From an uncultured Oscillospiraceae bacterium (GTDB lineage: Bacteria; Bacillota; Clostridia; Oscillospirales; Oscillospiraceae): a DNA stretch of 64,000 nucleotides. Numbering within the stretch: the stretch's first letter is position 1; the number at the start of each line of letters is the position of its first letter. Location of the stretch: the NCBI GenBank assembly GCA_944385445.1, contig CALWXF010000001.1, positions 393,567 to 457,566 of the forward strand, given 5' to 3'. The notes beneath the pieces were generated by a model, which saw nothing but the letters and a program-made list of their open reading frames with translations, did no database searches and had not been told where the DNA came from. This document shows, piece after piece, positions 35,444-44,473 of this stretch. The position numbers and the translations under genes were made by a program.

Positions 35444-36982
35444 CTAGAGATTCACTTCTTCCAGCCCATTGGGGGTCAGCTTCAGCACCCGCTGGCACAC
35501 CTGGGAGAGGTATTGCCGATCGTGGGACACGCTGAGGATGGCTCCCGGAAACTCCGCCAGAACCTGGCGAATCACCGGGGCGGAGAGGGGAGAGAAGTTG
35601 CGGGTGGGCTCGTCCAGCAAGAGGACATTGCTGCCACGGAGCACCATGGCAAGAAACAGCAGCTTGGCGCATTGGCCGCCGCTGAGGGAGGCGGCGGGAT
35701 GGTCCATCTCCTCCGCCTGGTACTTCATGGCCCCCAACAGGGTACGGGCCCGGGTGATGTCCTCCTTCCGCCCGGAGGGGGCCAGAATTTCCACCGGCGT
35801 CTGGCCCCGGGGCAGCTGGTCAAAGTAGTTCTGGGCCATATAGGCCGCCCGAATGTCGTCCCGGGGCAAGAGCTGGTCCGCCAACAGCTTGAGCAGGGTG
35901 GACTTGCCCACTCCGTTGGGGCCTATGATCCCAATTTTCTCCGGGCCGGTGACCCACAGGTGGAGGTTGCGGGCCAACACCCGGTCTCCGGCGGTGAGCT
36001 GGGGCAGGTCCAGGCGCAGCACCGTTTTCCCGGCGGGCAGTGCGGCCTTGACCGGGTCAAAGGCGGCTAGAATGGCTTCCTCCCACTCGGGCATGGGGGT
36101 CATCTGCTCCGCCTCCCGTTGGAAGCGGCGGCCCAAGGACTGCACGGCGTGCATCTTTTTCTTCAATAGACGGCCGCCGTGGGGGTCCTGCCTGGAGATG
36201 GTGGCCTGTTGGTGGTCCACCTTGTCCCGAATTTTCCGGTAGGTCTCCAGCTTGGCCTGATATTGGGCGTGCTCCTTTCGGGAGATCTGCTCCTGTTGGG
36301 CAAAGGCCGCCTGGCGCTGGGCGGTATAGGAGGCATAGTCCAGGTTGGATACCGTGCACCGGGCGGTGGTGCGGCGGCGCAGCCGCTCCAGATGGATGAC
36401 CACGTTGGCGGTGCGGGTGAGCAGCAGCTGGTCGTGGGAGACGTACAGGACAGGGACAGGGCAGGAGAGAAGAAAATCCTCCAGCCACTCTACCGTCTCC
36501 ACATCTAGGTCGTTGGACGGCTCGTCCAGCAGGAGCAGGTCCGGCTGGGCCAGCAGCAACAGACAAAGGCGCAGTTTTACCCGTTCCCCCCCGGACAGGG
36601 TGGACATGGGCCGCCAATCGTAGAACAGCCCCTCGTCCAGTCCCAGCTGTCGGGCGGTGCGGGAAATCTCTCGGGGGTCGGCATCCTCAAAGCCGAGGGC
36701 GGACTGGCAGTAGTCCAGCACCGATAGTTCCAGCGCTTCCGGGGGCAGCTCCTGGGCCAGATACCCCTTGCGGCATCCGTGGTCGATGACCTCCCCCGTC
36801 CAGTCGGCGTAGCCCTCCACCAGGGCGGGGTCATACAGGAGCTTGAGCACCGTGGATTTTCCGTTTCCCTCCTCGCCGATGAGGGCGGCCCGGTCTCCGG
36901 GGCCCAGCACGAAGCTCAGGTCGTCCACCAGTACCGTGAGGTCCTTTTTGTGGGTAATGGTGAGATGTTTGACTTGTATCAT
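35444..36982 (-). CDS. ABC-F protein of the antibiotic-resistance (ribosomal protection) type
   Basis: A 512-residue protein with two ABC ATPase domains and no membrane part. ABC1: Walker A GEEGNGKST, signature LSGGE, Walker B LLLLDEPSNDLD; a long charged linker (about 210-310) that would reach into the ribosome; ABC2: GPNGVGKST, LSGGQ, and Walker B VLLLDEPTRNFSPLS. The DEPTRNFSPLS variant is found in Lsa/Vga/CplR-type proteins that give resistance to lincosamides, pleuromutilins and streptogramin A by displacing the drug from the ribosome. The ATG at 36982 follows AAAGGAG. The 220-base leader holds a promoter, a three-codon ORF and a terminator/antiterminator. Resistance is inferred from type; no test is possible here. 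Confidence 0.9.
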   Translation of the reverse strand: MIQVKHLTITHKKDLTVLVDDLSFVLGPGDRAALIGEEGNGKSTVLKLLYDPALVEGYADWTGEVIDHGCRKGYLAQELPPEALELSVLDYCQSALGFEDADPREISRTARQLGLDEGLFYDWRPMSTLSGGERVKLRLCLLLLAQPDLLLLDEPSNDLDVETVEWLEDFLLSCPVPVLYVSHDQLLLTRTANVVIHLERLRRRTTARCTVSNLDYASYTAQRQAAFAQQEQISRKEHAQYQAKLETYRKIRDKVDHQQATISRQDPHGGRLLKKKMHAVQSLGRRFQREAEQMTPMPEWEEAILAAFDPVKAALPAGKTVLRLDLPQLTAGDRVLARNLHLWVTGPEKIGIIGPNGVGKSTLLKLLADQLLPRDDIRAAYMAQNYFDQLPRGQTPVEILAPSGRKEDITRARTLLGAMKYQAEEMDHPAASLSGGQCAKLLFLAMVLRGSNVLLLDEPTRNFSPLSAPVIRQVLAEFPGAILSVSHDRQYLSQVCQRVLKLTPNGLEEVNL

Positions 36983-37008
36983 GGTCAATCGCTCCTTTCG
37001 CAGCAAAC

Positions 37009-37044
37009 AAAAAAGTCTGTCCTCGCATGACACGAGGACAGACT
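37009..37044 (-). terminator. Leader terminator (attenuator) of the ABC-F gene
   Basis: On the minus strand a perfect 12-bp stem (37033-37044 with 37014-37025), 7-base loop, followed by six T residues. It lies 27 bases before the ABC-F start codon, downstream of the promoter, so it must be passed for expression. Confidence 0.88.
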
Positions 37045-37102
37045 GACGCAACGAAAGGCAAACCCTGTGCGAAGGGAGAACATCTCCCCAGACAGAGTGG
37101 TC

Positions 37103-37191
37103 AGTAAACTGTTCCTCGCGTCACGAAAACCAAGGCCCATGGCTTCATGGACCAAACACTGGTATACAATCATGACAGGAAACAGTTTACT
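37103..37191 (-). promoter_or_regulatory. Competing leader arms of the ABC-F attenuator
   Basis: Arm 1 (37177-37191, AGTAAACTGTTTCCT on the minus strand) pairs with arm 2 (37103-37116, AGGAACAGTTTACT) over 14 pairs with one bulge. Arm 2 with its 5' flank (GACGCGAGGAACAG, 37109-37122) can instead pair with CTGTCCTCGTGTC of the terminator 5' arm and loop (13 pairs, one bulged A, one G-U). The two states exclude each other. Confidence 0.75.
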
Positions 37192-37198
37192 TGTTCAT
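37187..37198 (-). CDS. Three-codon upstream ORF (MNK) in the ABC-F leader
   Basis: ATG AAC AAG TAA, preceded by AAAGGGTG as a ribosome-binding site 5 bases away. It lies just before arm 1 of the leader; its last sense codon and stop are part of arm 1. A ribosome held here would cover arm 1 and so favour the antiterminator. Short upstream ORFs of this sort control several antibiotic-resistance ABC-F genes. Confidence 0.6.
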   Translation of the reverse strand: MNK

Positions 37199-37229
37199 AC
37201 TTTCACCCTTTGCGTATGAGATTAAAAAT

Positions 37230-37258
37230 AGTGTAGCACAGATAAAATCTGCCGTCAA
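37230..37258 (-). promoter_or_regulatory. SigA-type promoter of the ABC-F transcript
   Basis: On the minus strand TTGACG (37253-37258), a 17-base spacer and TACACT (37230-37235) with a TG one base upstream. It starts 12 bases past the MATE stop codon; transcription should begin near 37223. Confidence 0.82.
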
Positions 37259-37269
37259 GAGAGGGCGGC

Positions 37270-38643
37270 TCAGGCGGTGTGGTGCATCCCATTCTCCAGC
37301 CGCCGGAACAGTCGGCCCAAAGTGACCACGGCTGCCACCGCCAGGATGACCTCGGCACAGAACTGGGCCCAGGCCAGGCCATGCAGAGGGAAGAGCAGAT
37401 TGAGAATGTACAGGGCGGGAATTTCCAATACTACCTTGCGTAGAATGGCGAAGATCAGGGAGTTCCGTCCCAGGCCGCAGGCCTGGAAGACACCCACCGC
37501 CAAGAAGTCGGCGGCAAAGAAGGGGAGAGCCAGACACATGGCCCGCAGGAAGGAACTGCCGTAGGAGACCACTTCCGGGTTGCTCATAAACAGAGTGATG
37601 AGCTGGGGACTGAAAAGGAAGTAGCAGGCGGTGACCACCACCAGGAAGGACACGGAGATTTTGGCGGTAAAGGTGATGCCGTGCTTCATGCGCTGGTAGT
37701 TTCGGCTGGCATAGTTGTAACTCACCAGGGGCATGAGGCCCTGGGACAGGCCCATGGCCACATACATGGGTACCATGTAGATTTTATAGGAGATGCCCAT
37801 GGCGGCCACGGCGTTGGCGCCAAAGGGGGCGGTGAAGTTGTTGAGCACCGTCATGCCGGTGACGTTGAGCAGGTTCTGGATAGAGGCGGGAATGCCCACG
37901 CCGCACACCCCTTTGACGATGTCACCTTGGAAGGTGAAGTGCTTGGGGTGGATGCGCACAAAGGTATTGCCTCGGCGCACCCACAGCAGGACAAAGAAGT
38001 ACAGACAGGCCACACAGTTGGAGATGCAGGTGGCCAGGCCTGCTCCGGCGGCCCCCATGTGGAAGCCCCAGGGGAGGATAAAGATGGGGTCCAGAATGAT
38101 GTTGAGCAGGCATCCACTCATGGTGCCGATGCTGGCGTGGAGGGAGGCCCCCTCTGAGCGTACCAAGTAGGCCATAACTACGTTCAAAATGGCGGGGACG
38201 GCGCCCAGCCCGGTGGTCCAGGTCAGATACCCGGTGGTGCTGGCGGCGGTCTGGGCGTCTGCACCCAGTACGGTGAGCAGGGGCACACGCAGGAGGAAAT
38301 AGAGCAGTGAGAAGAGCAGTCCACAGAAAATGGAGCAGTAAAAGCCAAAAGCGGAGCTTTTATACACGGTGTCATAGTCTTTCCGGCCCAGGGCACGGCT
38401 CATCATGCTGGAGCTGCCCACGCCGAAGAGGTTGTTGACGGCGTTGAAGGCCAACAAAACCGGAGCCGCCAGGGTGACGGCGGCGTTTTCCACAGGGTTA
38501 TTGAGCATACCTACAAAAAAGGTATCTGCCAGGTTGTACAGCACCATGACCAGGGAGCTCATCACCGTGGGGATGGCCAGGGTGGCAATGGCCTTGGGAA
38601 TGGGAGTGGATTCAAAGAGCTGGGTTTTGTCGTTGGGGTTCAA
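37270..38643 (-). CDS. MATE-family efflux transporter
   Basis: A 457-residue exporter with twelve predicted helices in two pseudo-symmetric MatE halves; the first begins PKAIATLAIPTVMSSLVMVLYNLADTFFVGML and the second near PASIQNLLNVTGM. MATE proteins expel drugs or metabolites in exchange for sodium ions or protons. The start is a TTG at 38641-38643 behind AAAGGAGGGG with 10-base spacing; no in-frame ATG is better placed. A SigA promoter lies at 38682-38710. Directly downstream is the ABC-F transcript on the same strand, so the two resistance-type genes are neighbours but have separate promoters. Confidence 0.92.
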   Translation of the reverse strand: MNPNDKTQLFESTPIPKAIATLAIPTVMSSLVMVLYNLADTFFVGMLNNPVENAAVTLAAPVLLAFNAVNNLFGVGSSSMMSRALGRKDYDTVYKSSAFGFYCSIFCGLLFSLLYFLLRVPLLTVLGADAQTAASTTGYLTWTTGLGAVPAILNVVMAYLVRSEGASLHASIGTMSGCLLNIILDPIFILPWGFHMGAAGAGLATCISNCVACLYFFVLLWVRRGNTFVRIHPKHFTFQGDIVKGVCGVGIPASIQNLLNVTGMTVLNNFTAPFGANAVAAMGISYKIYMVPMYVAMGLSQGLMPLVSYNYASRNYQRMKHGITFTAKISVSFLVVVTACYFLFSPQLITLFMSNPEVVSYGSSFLRAMCLALPFFAADFLAVGVFQACGLGRNSLIFAILRKVVLEIPALYILNLLFPLHGLAWAQFCAEVILAVAAVVTLGRLFRRLENGMHHTA

Positions 38644-38681
38644 GGGTGAAACTCCCCTCCTTTGAAAATTTGTGTGATTCT

Positions 38682-38710
38682 ATTATACGCCTTTCCCGAG
38701 AAAAGGGCAA
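38682..38710 (-). promoter_or_regulatory. SigA-type promoter of the MATE gene
   Basis: On the minus strand TTGCCC (38705-38710), 17 bases, TATAAT (38682-38687), about 40 bases before the TTG start. Confidence 0.7.
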
Positions 38711-38821
38711 GATAGGGAGGGGCGACCGGGGCACGAAGGGGAGGGGCCCGACTGTTTGGCCCCGGTAAGTTGTCTTTTTGGCTAAAATACTCACATGGGA
38801 ACAGAAAGGAGCAATTGTTTG

Positions 38822-39970
38822 ATGAAATTAACCCACAGAAAGGGTGCTCTGGGGAAAAAGCTGCTGGGTGCAGCGGTTTCTTTGGCCCTGCTGCTGTGTT
38901 TGATGCCCACGGCGGGGGCACAGTCTACCCAGGGGAAAAGCTATGTGGCTCTGGGAGACAGCATATCCTCCGGGTACGGGCTGGAGGACGACACGTTGAG
39001 CTTTACCCAGCAGGTGGCCCAGGACAATGGTCTGGAGCTGACCAACCTGGCCCAGGATGGAGAGACCTCTGCCTCTCTGCTGGACAAGCTGCAGACAGAC
39101 CAGGTTTCCGAAGCGGTTGCCCAGGCGGACATCATTACCATAACGGTGGGCGGCAATGATCTGATGAACGCCCTGTATGCCTATTTGACCGATGCGTATA
39201 ACCAGCGCAACCCCGAGAATCCCACCACCCAGGAGGACATGAAGAATGCCGTCATGGGGGGAGATATGGGAGTTCTCACCTTTGCCCTGGAAGTAGGCCC
39301 TGGGTTTTCCAATTCGGAGCAGGCCACCCAGGCGCTGGCCGACTTTCATACCCACTTGACCCAGATAGTCTTGAATATCTGCGCGGAGAATCCACAGGTT
39401 CAGCTGGTGGTGGTGGAGCAGTACAACCCGTACAGTTACTTGCTCAAGGAGCTGTCCAAGAACCCTATCTTTGCCAGCTCGGCCCAGAGTCTGTGCGCTG
39501 CCTTTGGGGCGGGGGTAGCAGACATCAACAACGTGATTGCTGCTGTGGCGCAGCAGCAGGAGTGTTCGGTGGCCAAGGTGTATGATGCCTTTGAAACCGC
39601 CCTGGAAAACCCCTGCAACGCCTCTGTGTCCGTGCCTGTAAAGTTGAACCTAGATTTTCATCCCAATGAATATGGGCATGCCCTTATTGCCCAGCAGGTC
39701 ACCGAGCTTCTGGCCCAGCAGGCCATCGTGCTTCCAGAGGATGAGGTGGTGGAAGATCAGCCCCAGGGAGATGTGAGCAATCCTGCCGCACCCCAGACAC
39801 CCACACCCCCAGTCCAAACACAGGACGTATTCCAGGTGCAGCAGCCGCCGGCAACCGGAGACACCAGTGATCTGGTGATCTGGATGATTCTGGTGTGCAT
39901 CACGGGAGCCTGTCTGGTGGTGGTCACCATTTTGCAGAACCGACGCAAGGGTGGCAAACACGAATCTTGA
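38822..39970 (+). CDS. Wall-anchored SGNH/GDSL hydrolase
   Basis: A 382-residue exported esterase/lipase. After a signal peptide (KLLGAAVSLALLLCLMPTAGAQ) the SGNH blocks appear in order: ALGDSISSGYG (block I, nucleophile serine), NLAQDGETS (II), VGGNDL (III) and DFHPNEYGH (V, catalytic Asp/His). A proline- and glutamine-rich spacer (about 310-345) leads to PPATGD, a hydrophobic segment and the basic tail NRRKGGKHES, a sortase sorting signal with a non-standard LPXTG-like box. It would be linked to peptidoglycan outside the cell. The ATG follows AAAGGAG. Substrate unknown; it could be an ester on host or bacterial glycans. Confidence 0.88.
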   Translation: MKLTHRKGALGKKLLGAAVSLALLLCLMPTAGAQSTQGKSYVALGDSISSGYGLEDDTLSFTQQVAQDNGLELTNLAQDGETSASLLDKLQTDQVSEAVAQADIITITVGGNDLMNALYAYLTDAYNQRNPENPTTQEDMKNAVMGGDMGVLTFALEVGPGFSNSEQATQALADFHTHLTQIVLNICAENPQVQLVVVEQYNPYSYLLKELSKNPIFASSAQSLCAAFGAGVADINNVIAAVAQQQECSVAKVYDAFETALENPCNASVSVPVKLNLDFHPNEYGHALIAQQVTELLAQQAIVLPEDEVVEDQPQGDVSNPAAPQTPTPPVQTQDVFQVQQPPATGDTSDLVIWMILVCITGACLVVVTILQNRRKGGKHES

Positions 39971-39991
39971 TACCCTATGAGAGAGACAAAC

Positions 39992-40030
39992 GCCGGGGTA
40001 CAGAGGACCGCTCTGTTGCCCCGGCTCTTT
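39992..40030 (+). terminator. Terminator of the SGNH hydrolase gene
   Basis: An interrupted stem with arms GCCGGGG (39992-39998) and CCCCGGC (40019-40025), extended by ACAGAG/CTCTGT, followed by TCTTT. Confidence 0.6.
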
Positions 40031-40141
40031 GGTGCACACAACCTTCACAGGAACTTTACACGAGTTGGATGGCGAGTCGCAGGACGGGAGACTATACTGG
40101 AGACCATAGACTAGGAAGAATCTCTAGGAGTGGTGATTGTT

Positions 40142-40336
40142 ATGCTGCCTTGTCAGAAGACCTGTCCCAGCTACCGAGAGGGGTGCCACAAGACCTGTGC
40201 CAACTGGCTGTTGTTCCAGCGCAGGCAGAAGGAGCAGCGGGAGGCCAAAAAGGCCTATCTCCGCTATCACATGGCCCGATGCACCCAGGCGGTCCACCAG
40301 CTGGAGAGCCTACAGGTACGCCGCCAAGTATGGTAA
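40142..40336 (+). CDS. Small cysteine-rich protein, probable metal binder
   Basis: A 64-residue protein with ATG behind AGGAG. The N-terminal 25 residues carry four cysteines and a histidine in CQKTCPSYREGCHKTCANW, like a small zinc-binding knuckle; the rest is a basic, glutamine-rich helix (FQRRQKEQREAKKAYLRYHMARC). Similar CHKTC-type small proteins occur in Clostridia, often close to mobile DNA, but no function is known to me. It is followed by a bidirectional terminator. Confidence 0.6.
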   Translation: MLPCQKTCPSYREGCHKTCANWLLFQRRQKEQREAKKAYLRYHMARCTQAVHQLESLQVRRQVW

Positions 40337-40356
40337 TACCAATTGTAGAGAGATAA

Positions 40357-40398
40357 AAAGCCCCCGCCCTCCGGTTCTCGCCGGAGGGCGGGGGCTTT
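40357..40398. terminator. Bidirectional terminator between the Cys-rich gene and the GH20 gene
   Basis: A perfect 18-bp stem (40357-40374 with 40381-40398) with a 6-base loop; T-rich on the minus strand and TTTCT on the plus strand. Confidence 0.88.
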
Positions 40399-40436
40399 CT
40401 ACGACTCAAGGTGGGCTTGAGATCGCTGCGGGGAAA

Positions 40437-43400
40437 TTACTGGTCGGCCTCGTCCTTGCGGCGGGTCACCACATAGGCGGCGCCAGCCAGGGAGATCACG
40501 CCAGCAGTGGCCCAAGCAGCCAGATGGCTGTTGTCGCCAGTCTGAGGCACCTTCTCGGGCTTTTCAGTGGCCTGAGGCTTGTCGGTGTTCTCGGGCTTCT
40601 GGGAGGCCTCGGGCTTATCGGTGGGAGCGCCACCGGCAGTGAGGCCGTCCATGGCGGCGGTGAGGGCAGCCACAGCGTTGTCCACGGTCTTCTGATCGTC
40701 CACGGACAGGCTGTTGTCCGCCATCACAGCCCGGGCATTGGCCAGAGCGGTGCGGAAGGTGGCCACAGCCTCGGCGGGATAGCCGGACAGGTCCAGGCTC
40801 TCGGCCTTGCTCACCAGGCCTTCCAGGATGGACTTGTCGGCCTTGAAGCGCTGGGCCATGATGGCATTCAGCAGCTCATCACAGGCGGCCTCGACCTCAG
40901 ACTGGGTGGCGTTGGGGTCGTCATAGACGGTCTGGGCCTTCTCCAGAGCATCCAGCAGCATCTGCCAGTTGGTCTCCACATACTTGTCGGCATTCTCCAC
41001 CATACCGTTGGCACGGTCGATGAGCAGCTCCAGCATGGACTTGTCGCAGCGCAGCTGCTGAGCCTCAATGGCCTCCAGCAGGGCGGCATAAGCGGCGTCT
41101 ACCTCATACTGCAGAGCGTCGGGGTCAGCGGACACGGCTTCGGCCTTGTCCAGGGCATCCAGCAGCATCTGCCAGTTGGTGTCCATGTACTGGTCCTCGT
41201 TGGCCACCATTTCCTTGGCGCGCTCAATGAGCAGGTTCAGAGCTTCCTTGTCACCCTGGGTGAAGTCCAGCAGGTGCACAGCGTCAAACAGGTCCTCAGT
41301 GGCCTTGTCCACCTCGGGCTGGGTGGCGTTGGGATCAGCCAGAACGGCCTTGGCCTGGTCCAGAGCGGCCTGGTACTTGGCGGCCACGGTGGGAATGAGC
41401 TTGCTGGTGTCCTGGGCGGCGGCGTAGTCATAGGTCTTTTGCAGCAGGGCTTTACTGGCCTCGGAGGCGGGCTCGTCGGTGTCGGTCAGCTGGTCAATGG
41501 CGGCACGCAGGGCGGCCACAGCCTCAGCGGTGTCCTTGCTGTCCTCAGCGTACAGCTTCTGCACCTCGATGAGGGCGTCGATCATGGTGTTGACGGCGGC
41601 CACATCCTTGCCGGTGACGTCGATGGCCTCAGCCTCGGCGATGATGTCCCGGACGGTGGTGTCCTCGGGAATCTGCTCGTAGGTGAACTGGACCTCGGAG
41701 ATCTGATACCAGTTCTTCTTGGTGGCAGTGAGCAGGACGCGGACGTACTTGACCACGGTGGAGTCAAACTCGATGGTGGTGTCGGAGGAAGAGCTGTCCA
41801 GGTGGCCCACGGTGGTCCAGGTCTCCTTGTCGGTGGACACCTGAACGTCGGCGCCCTCCAGAATGTCAGCGCCCACGTTGCTGGGCTGCACCACACGAAT
41901 CTGGGTCATGTTCACAGCCTGGGGGAAGGTGAACACGAACTCCTTGCCGGCCTCCTGGTCCTTCTCGAACCAGCACTTGGTGTTCAGGTTGCCGTCCAGC
42001 ATCTTGTCATAGCTGTAGCTCTGATAGTAGCTGTCGGTAGCGGTGACGGTGGGGGTGTTGCCGTCAGGCAGCATGAGAGCGGCCTTGGCGGTGTTCACAG
42101 ACTCCAGGGCGGCGGCCACAGCCTGGGCGTCATTGCCCTGGGAGTACAGGACATCCTTGGCAGCGTTGACAGCGGCCTTGTACTCGGTGTAGCCGGACTG
42201 ATAGCCGATGTCGGTGAGGGGGAACTGAGTCTCCACATACAGAGCGAAGTTCTTGAGCAGAACGGCCTTGGCCTTGGCCTCGGTGAGGGCGGCCAGAGCC
42301 TCGTCCACCGCCAGCTGCTCGCTGTCTTCCTGGTCATACACGGCCTGGGCAGCATCCAGAGCGGTCTGGTACTCGGCGAAGGTGGCGGGGATGTAGTCAG
42401 CGGCGTTGAGCTTCGCCTCCAGCTCGGCGCCCAGATCGGTCTTGTCGGTGAACAGGGTGTAGGTGAAGGTGTACACGTCGCCTTCCTTGGAGTAGGTGCC
42501 GGAGACATTCCCTTCGCTCACCAGCTTGTAGCCGTAGATCTCGTCGGCGGTGAAGGTGTACTCGTTGCCGATGGTGCCGTACTTCACCACGTCCTCCTTG
42601 AGCACCTTGCCGGTGTCGCTGACGTAGCGCAGGGTGACGGTGCCCAGGCTCTCAGCGCTCTGGAACTCGCCGGAGTCGGGGAGGGTGGAGCCCTTCTCAA
42701 AGCCGGCCACGTTGCCCAGCACCTGATAGTTCTCCTTGAACTGCTCGAAGTTGATGGTGGAATTGCTCTCCACGTTCCAGGCCTTGGAGGCCAGAGCACG
42801 CAGCTCGTCGGCGATGTCCTCGGTGATCACGTCCTCATCCACCAGGGTGGGGTTATCGCACCAGATGGCCATGGAAGTACCCTTGATGGAGGGGTGGTCG
42901 TCGGCAATGGTGTTGGACTGGAACTTACCGGGGGTCCAGTTTTCGAAGATGTTCTTGTCCTGGTTCAGGACATCGAAGGAGTGCTGTTCACGGCCGTCGG
43001 TGGGCTTATCGTTGCGCAGCACATAGTAGAAGAAGCTGGCGTTGACGTTGTAGATGGTGTCGTGGCCCTTGTTGATGAAGGTCTGGAGGTTGGCGATGTC
43101 CCGGTTCCAACCCATCTGGGACCAGAAGTCAATGCCGATGTAGTCGTGCATGACAATGCGCTGAGCGCCCTCCCAGGAGTTCTCGCCGTAGTACAGGCCG
43201 TCGTTCCACACACGGGGGGTGAAGCCCTTGGAGTAGACATGCTCAGCCAGCTCGTTGATGTAGTTGGCCAGCACGTCCTTCCACTGGTACTCAGAGCCCA
43301 GGGTCTTCTTGGCGTAGTCGTTGAGCACGCTCTTGTACTCGGTGGTGAAGGGGGCACGGTCAAACTCCATGTACTCGTCGCCGCCGATGTGGAAGTCAGT

Positions 43401-44396
43401 GCAGCCCTCAAACAGCTCCATGTACTCATCGTACAGGGAGTAGATGTACTCCACTGCCTCAGGGTTGGTCACGTCCAGACCGGACTTGTAGTGAGAGCCC
43501 TTGTTGCTGATCTGGCCATACTCGGGGTGGGCCTTGAGGATCTGGTCCACATGGCCGGGGCTGTCAAAGGAGGGGATGACCTTCACGCCGTACTTCTCAG
43601 CCTCAGCCAGAATCTCCCGCACCTCGTCCTTGGTCAGGTACTCGTCGGAGACGATGGCGGGATCGGTCTCACACTCAATGCGGAAGCCCAGGTTCTCAGA
43701 GAAGTGGATCTGGATGGCATTCATCTTCAGGAAGGACATCTCACGGATCTGACGGATGAACCAGTCCTTGCTGATGTACTTACGGGCACAGTCCACATGG
43801 AGACGGCGCTCAGCCACGTCGGGATAGTCCACGATGGTGCCGTAGGGCAGACCGTCGTTGGCCACCATGTAGTTCTGGATGGTGCGCAGGGCGTACATGA
43901 CGGCGTTCTCGCTGGCGGCGGTGATGACCACGCCGTCGGCACCGATGTCAATGCGGTAGGCCTCGGGGCTCTCGGAGCCGTCATAGAGGGAACTGTCGGT
44001 GTCCAGCTTGATGAGCACGTCAGCGGGAGCCATATCCTCCTCGTTGGCGTAGACCATGGTGAAGGGGGTGGAGGAGACCACTTCCTTCTCCACAAACTCG
44101 GAGTTGACCAGCTTCACCACTTCGGCCAGACGCTCATTGGACACGTTCTCCTGGGTGGCCAGCACAGCCAGACGGCTGGAGGGGGACATCACCCAGGTCT
44201 GCTGGGAATCGTCCACGGTGTACTTCTGCACAATGGGAGTGACCAGAGTGGCCAGCTCCTCACCGCTGCGCACATTCATGGAGACAGAGGTGTTGTTGGT
44301 GGCCCGGGCCTGGGGCAGGGTGAAGGGGGCGGACAGGCTGAAGGTCAGGGCGGTGGCCAGTGCCAGGGCGGCCGCCCGTTTGTTCTTTGCTTTCAT
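40437..44396 (-). CDS. Sortase-anchored GH20 beta-N-acetylhexosaminidase (lacto-N-biosidase-like)
   Basis: A 1319-residue surface enzyme. Signal peptide (1-32); a GH20 N-terminal domain (about 45-195); the GH20 catalytic barrel (about 200-560) with VDCARKYISKDWFIRQIREMS, FSENLGFRIECE and the catalytic Asp-Glu pair in HIGGDEY (about residue 337); a MucBP-like module (about 585-650); an F5/8 (CBM32-like) carbohydrate-binding module (about 780-910); several FIVAR-type helical repeats (about 920-1240); and VPQTGD plus helix plus RRKDEADQ as sorting signal. GH20 enzymes release N-acetylglucosamine or lacto-N-biose units from mucin or milk-type glycans. The ATG follows AAAGGAT. It lies 77 bases behind the GH84 gene and is probably in its operon. 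Confidence 0.92.
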   Translation of the reverse strand: MKAKNKRAAALALATALTFSLSAPFTLPQARATNNTSVSMNVRSGEELATLVTPIVQKYTVDDSQQTWVMSPSSRLAVLATQENVSNERLAEVVKLVNSEFVEKEVVSSTPFTMVYANEEDMAPADVLIKLDTDSSLYDGSESPEAYRIDIGADGVVITAASENAVMYALRTIQNYMVANDGLPYGTIVDYPDVAERRLHVDCARKYISKDWFIRQIREMSFLKMNAIQIHFSENLGFRIECETDPAIVSDEYLTKDEVREILAEAEKYGVKVIPSFDSPGHVDQILKAHPEYGQISNKGSHYKSGLDVTNPEAVEYIYSLYDEYMELFEGCTDFHIGGDEYMEFDRAPFTTEYKSVLNDYAKKTLGSEYQWKDVLANYINELAEHVYSKGFTPRVWNDGLYYGENSWEGAQRIVMHDYIGIDFWSQMGWNRDIANLQTFINKGHDTIYNVNASFFYYVLRNDKPTDGREQHSFDVLNQDKNIFENWTPGKFQSNTIADDHPSIKGTSMAIWCDNPTLVDEDVITEDIADELRALASKAWNVESNSTINFEQFKENYQVLGNVAGFEKGSTLPDSGEFQSAESLGTVTLRYVSDTGKVLKEDVVKYGTIGNEYTFTADEIYGYKLVSEGNVSGTYSKEGDVYTFTYTLFTDKTDLGAELEAKLNAADYIPATFAEYQTALDAAQAVYDQEDSEQLAVDEALAALTEAKAKAVLLKNFALYVETQFPLTDIGYQSGYTEYKAAVNAAKDVLYSQGNDAQAVAAALESVNTAKAALMLPDGNTPTVTATDSYYQSYSYDKMLDGNLNTKCWFEKDQEAGKEFVFTFPQAVNMTQIRVVQPSNVGADILEGADVQVSTDKETWTTVGHLDSSSSDTTIEFDSTVVKYVRVLLTATKKNWYQISEVQFTYEQIPEDTTVRDIIAEAEAIDVTGKDVAAVNTMIDALIEVQKLYAEDSKDTAEAVAALRAAIDQLTDTDEPASEASKALLQKTYDYAAAQDTSKLIPTVAAKYQAALDQAKAVLADPNATQPEVDKATEDLFDAVHLLDFTQGDKEALNLLIERAKEMVANEDQYMDTNWQMLLDALDKAEAVSADPDALQYEVDAAYAALLEAIEAQQLRCDKSMLELLIDRANGMVENADKYVETNWQMLLDALEKAQTVYDDPNATQSEVEAACDELLNAIMAQRFKADKSILEGLVSKAESLDLSGYPAEAVATFRTALANARAVMADNSLSVDDQKTVDNAVAALTAAMDGLTAGGAPTDKPEASQKPENTDKPQATEKPEKVPQTGDNSHLAAWATAGVISLAGAAYVVTRRKDEADQ

Positions 44397-44473
44397 TGTT
44401 TCAAATCCTTTCCGATGTCAGGTTCCTGCACCGCCCCGCCCCGGTGGACGGAGCGGTACAGGAGGGGAAGGGC

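Noticed and set aside
36985-37173. 62-codon frame in the ABC-F leader ending just before the ABC-F start
   Set aside because: It has no ribosome-binding site, crosses the terminator stem and reads like a chance frame; the three-codon ORF upstream has a proper site and position.
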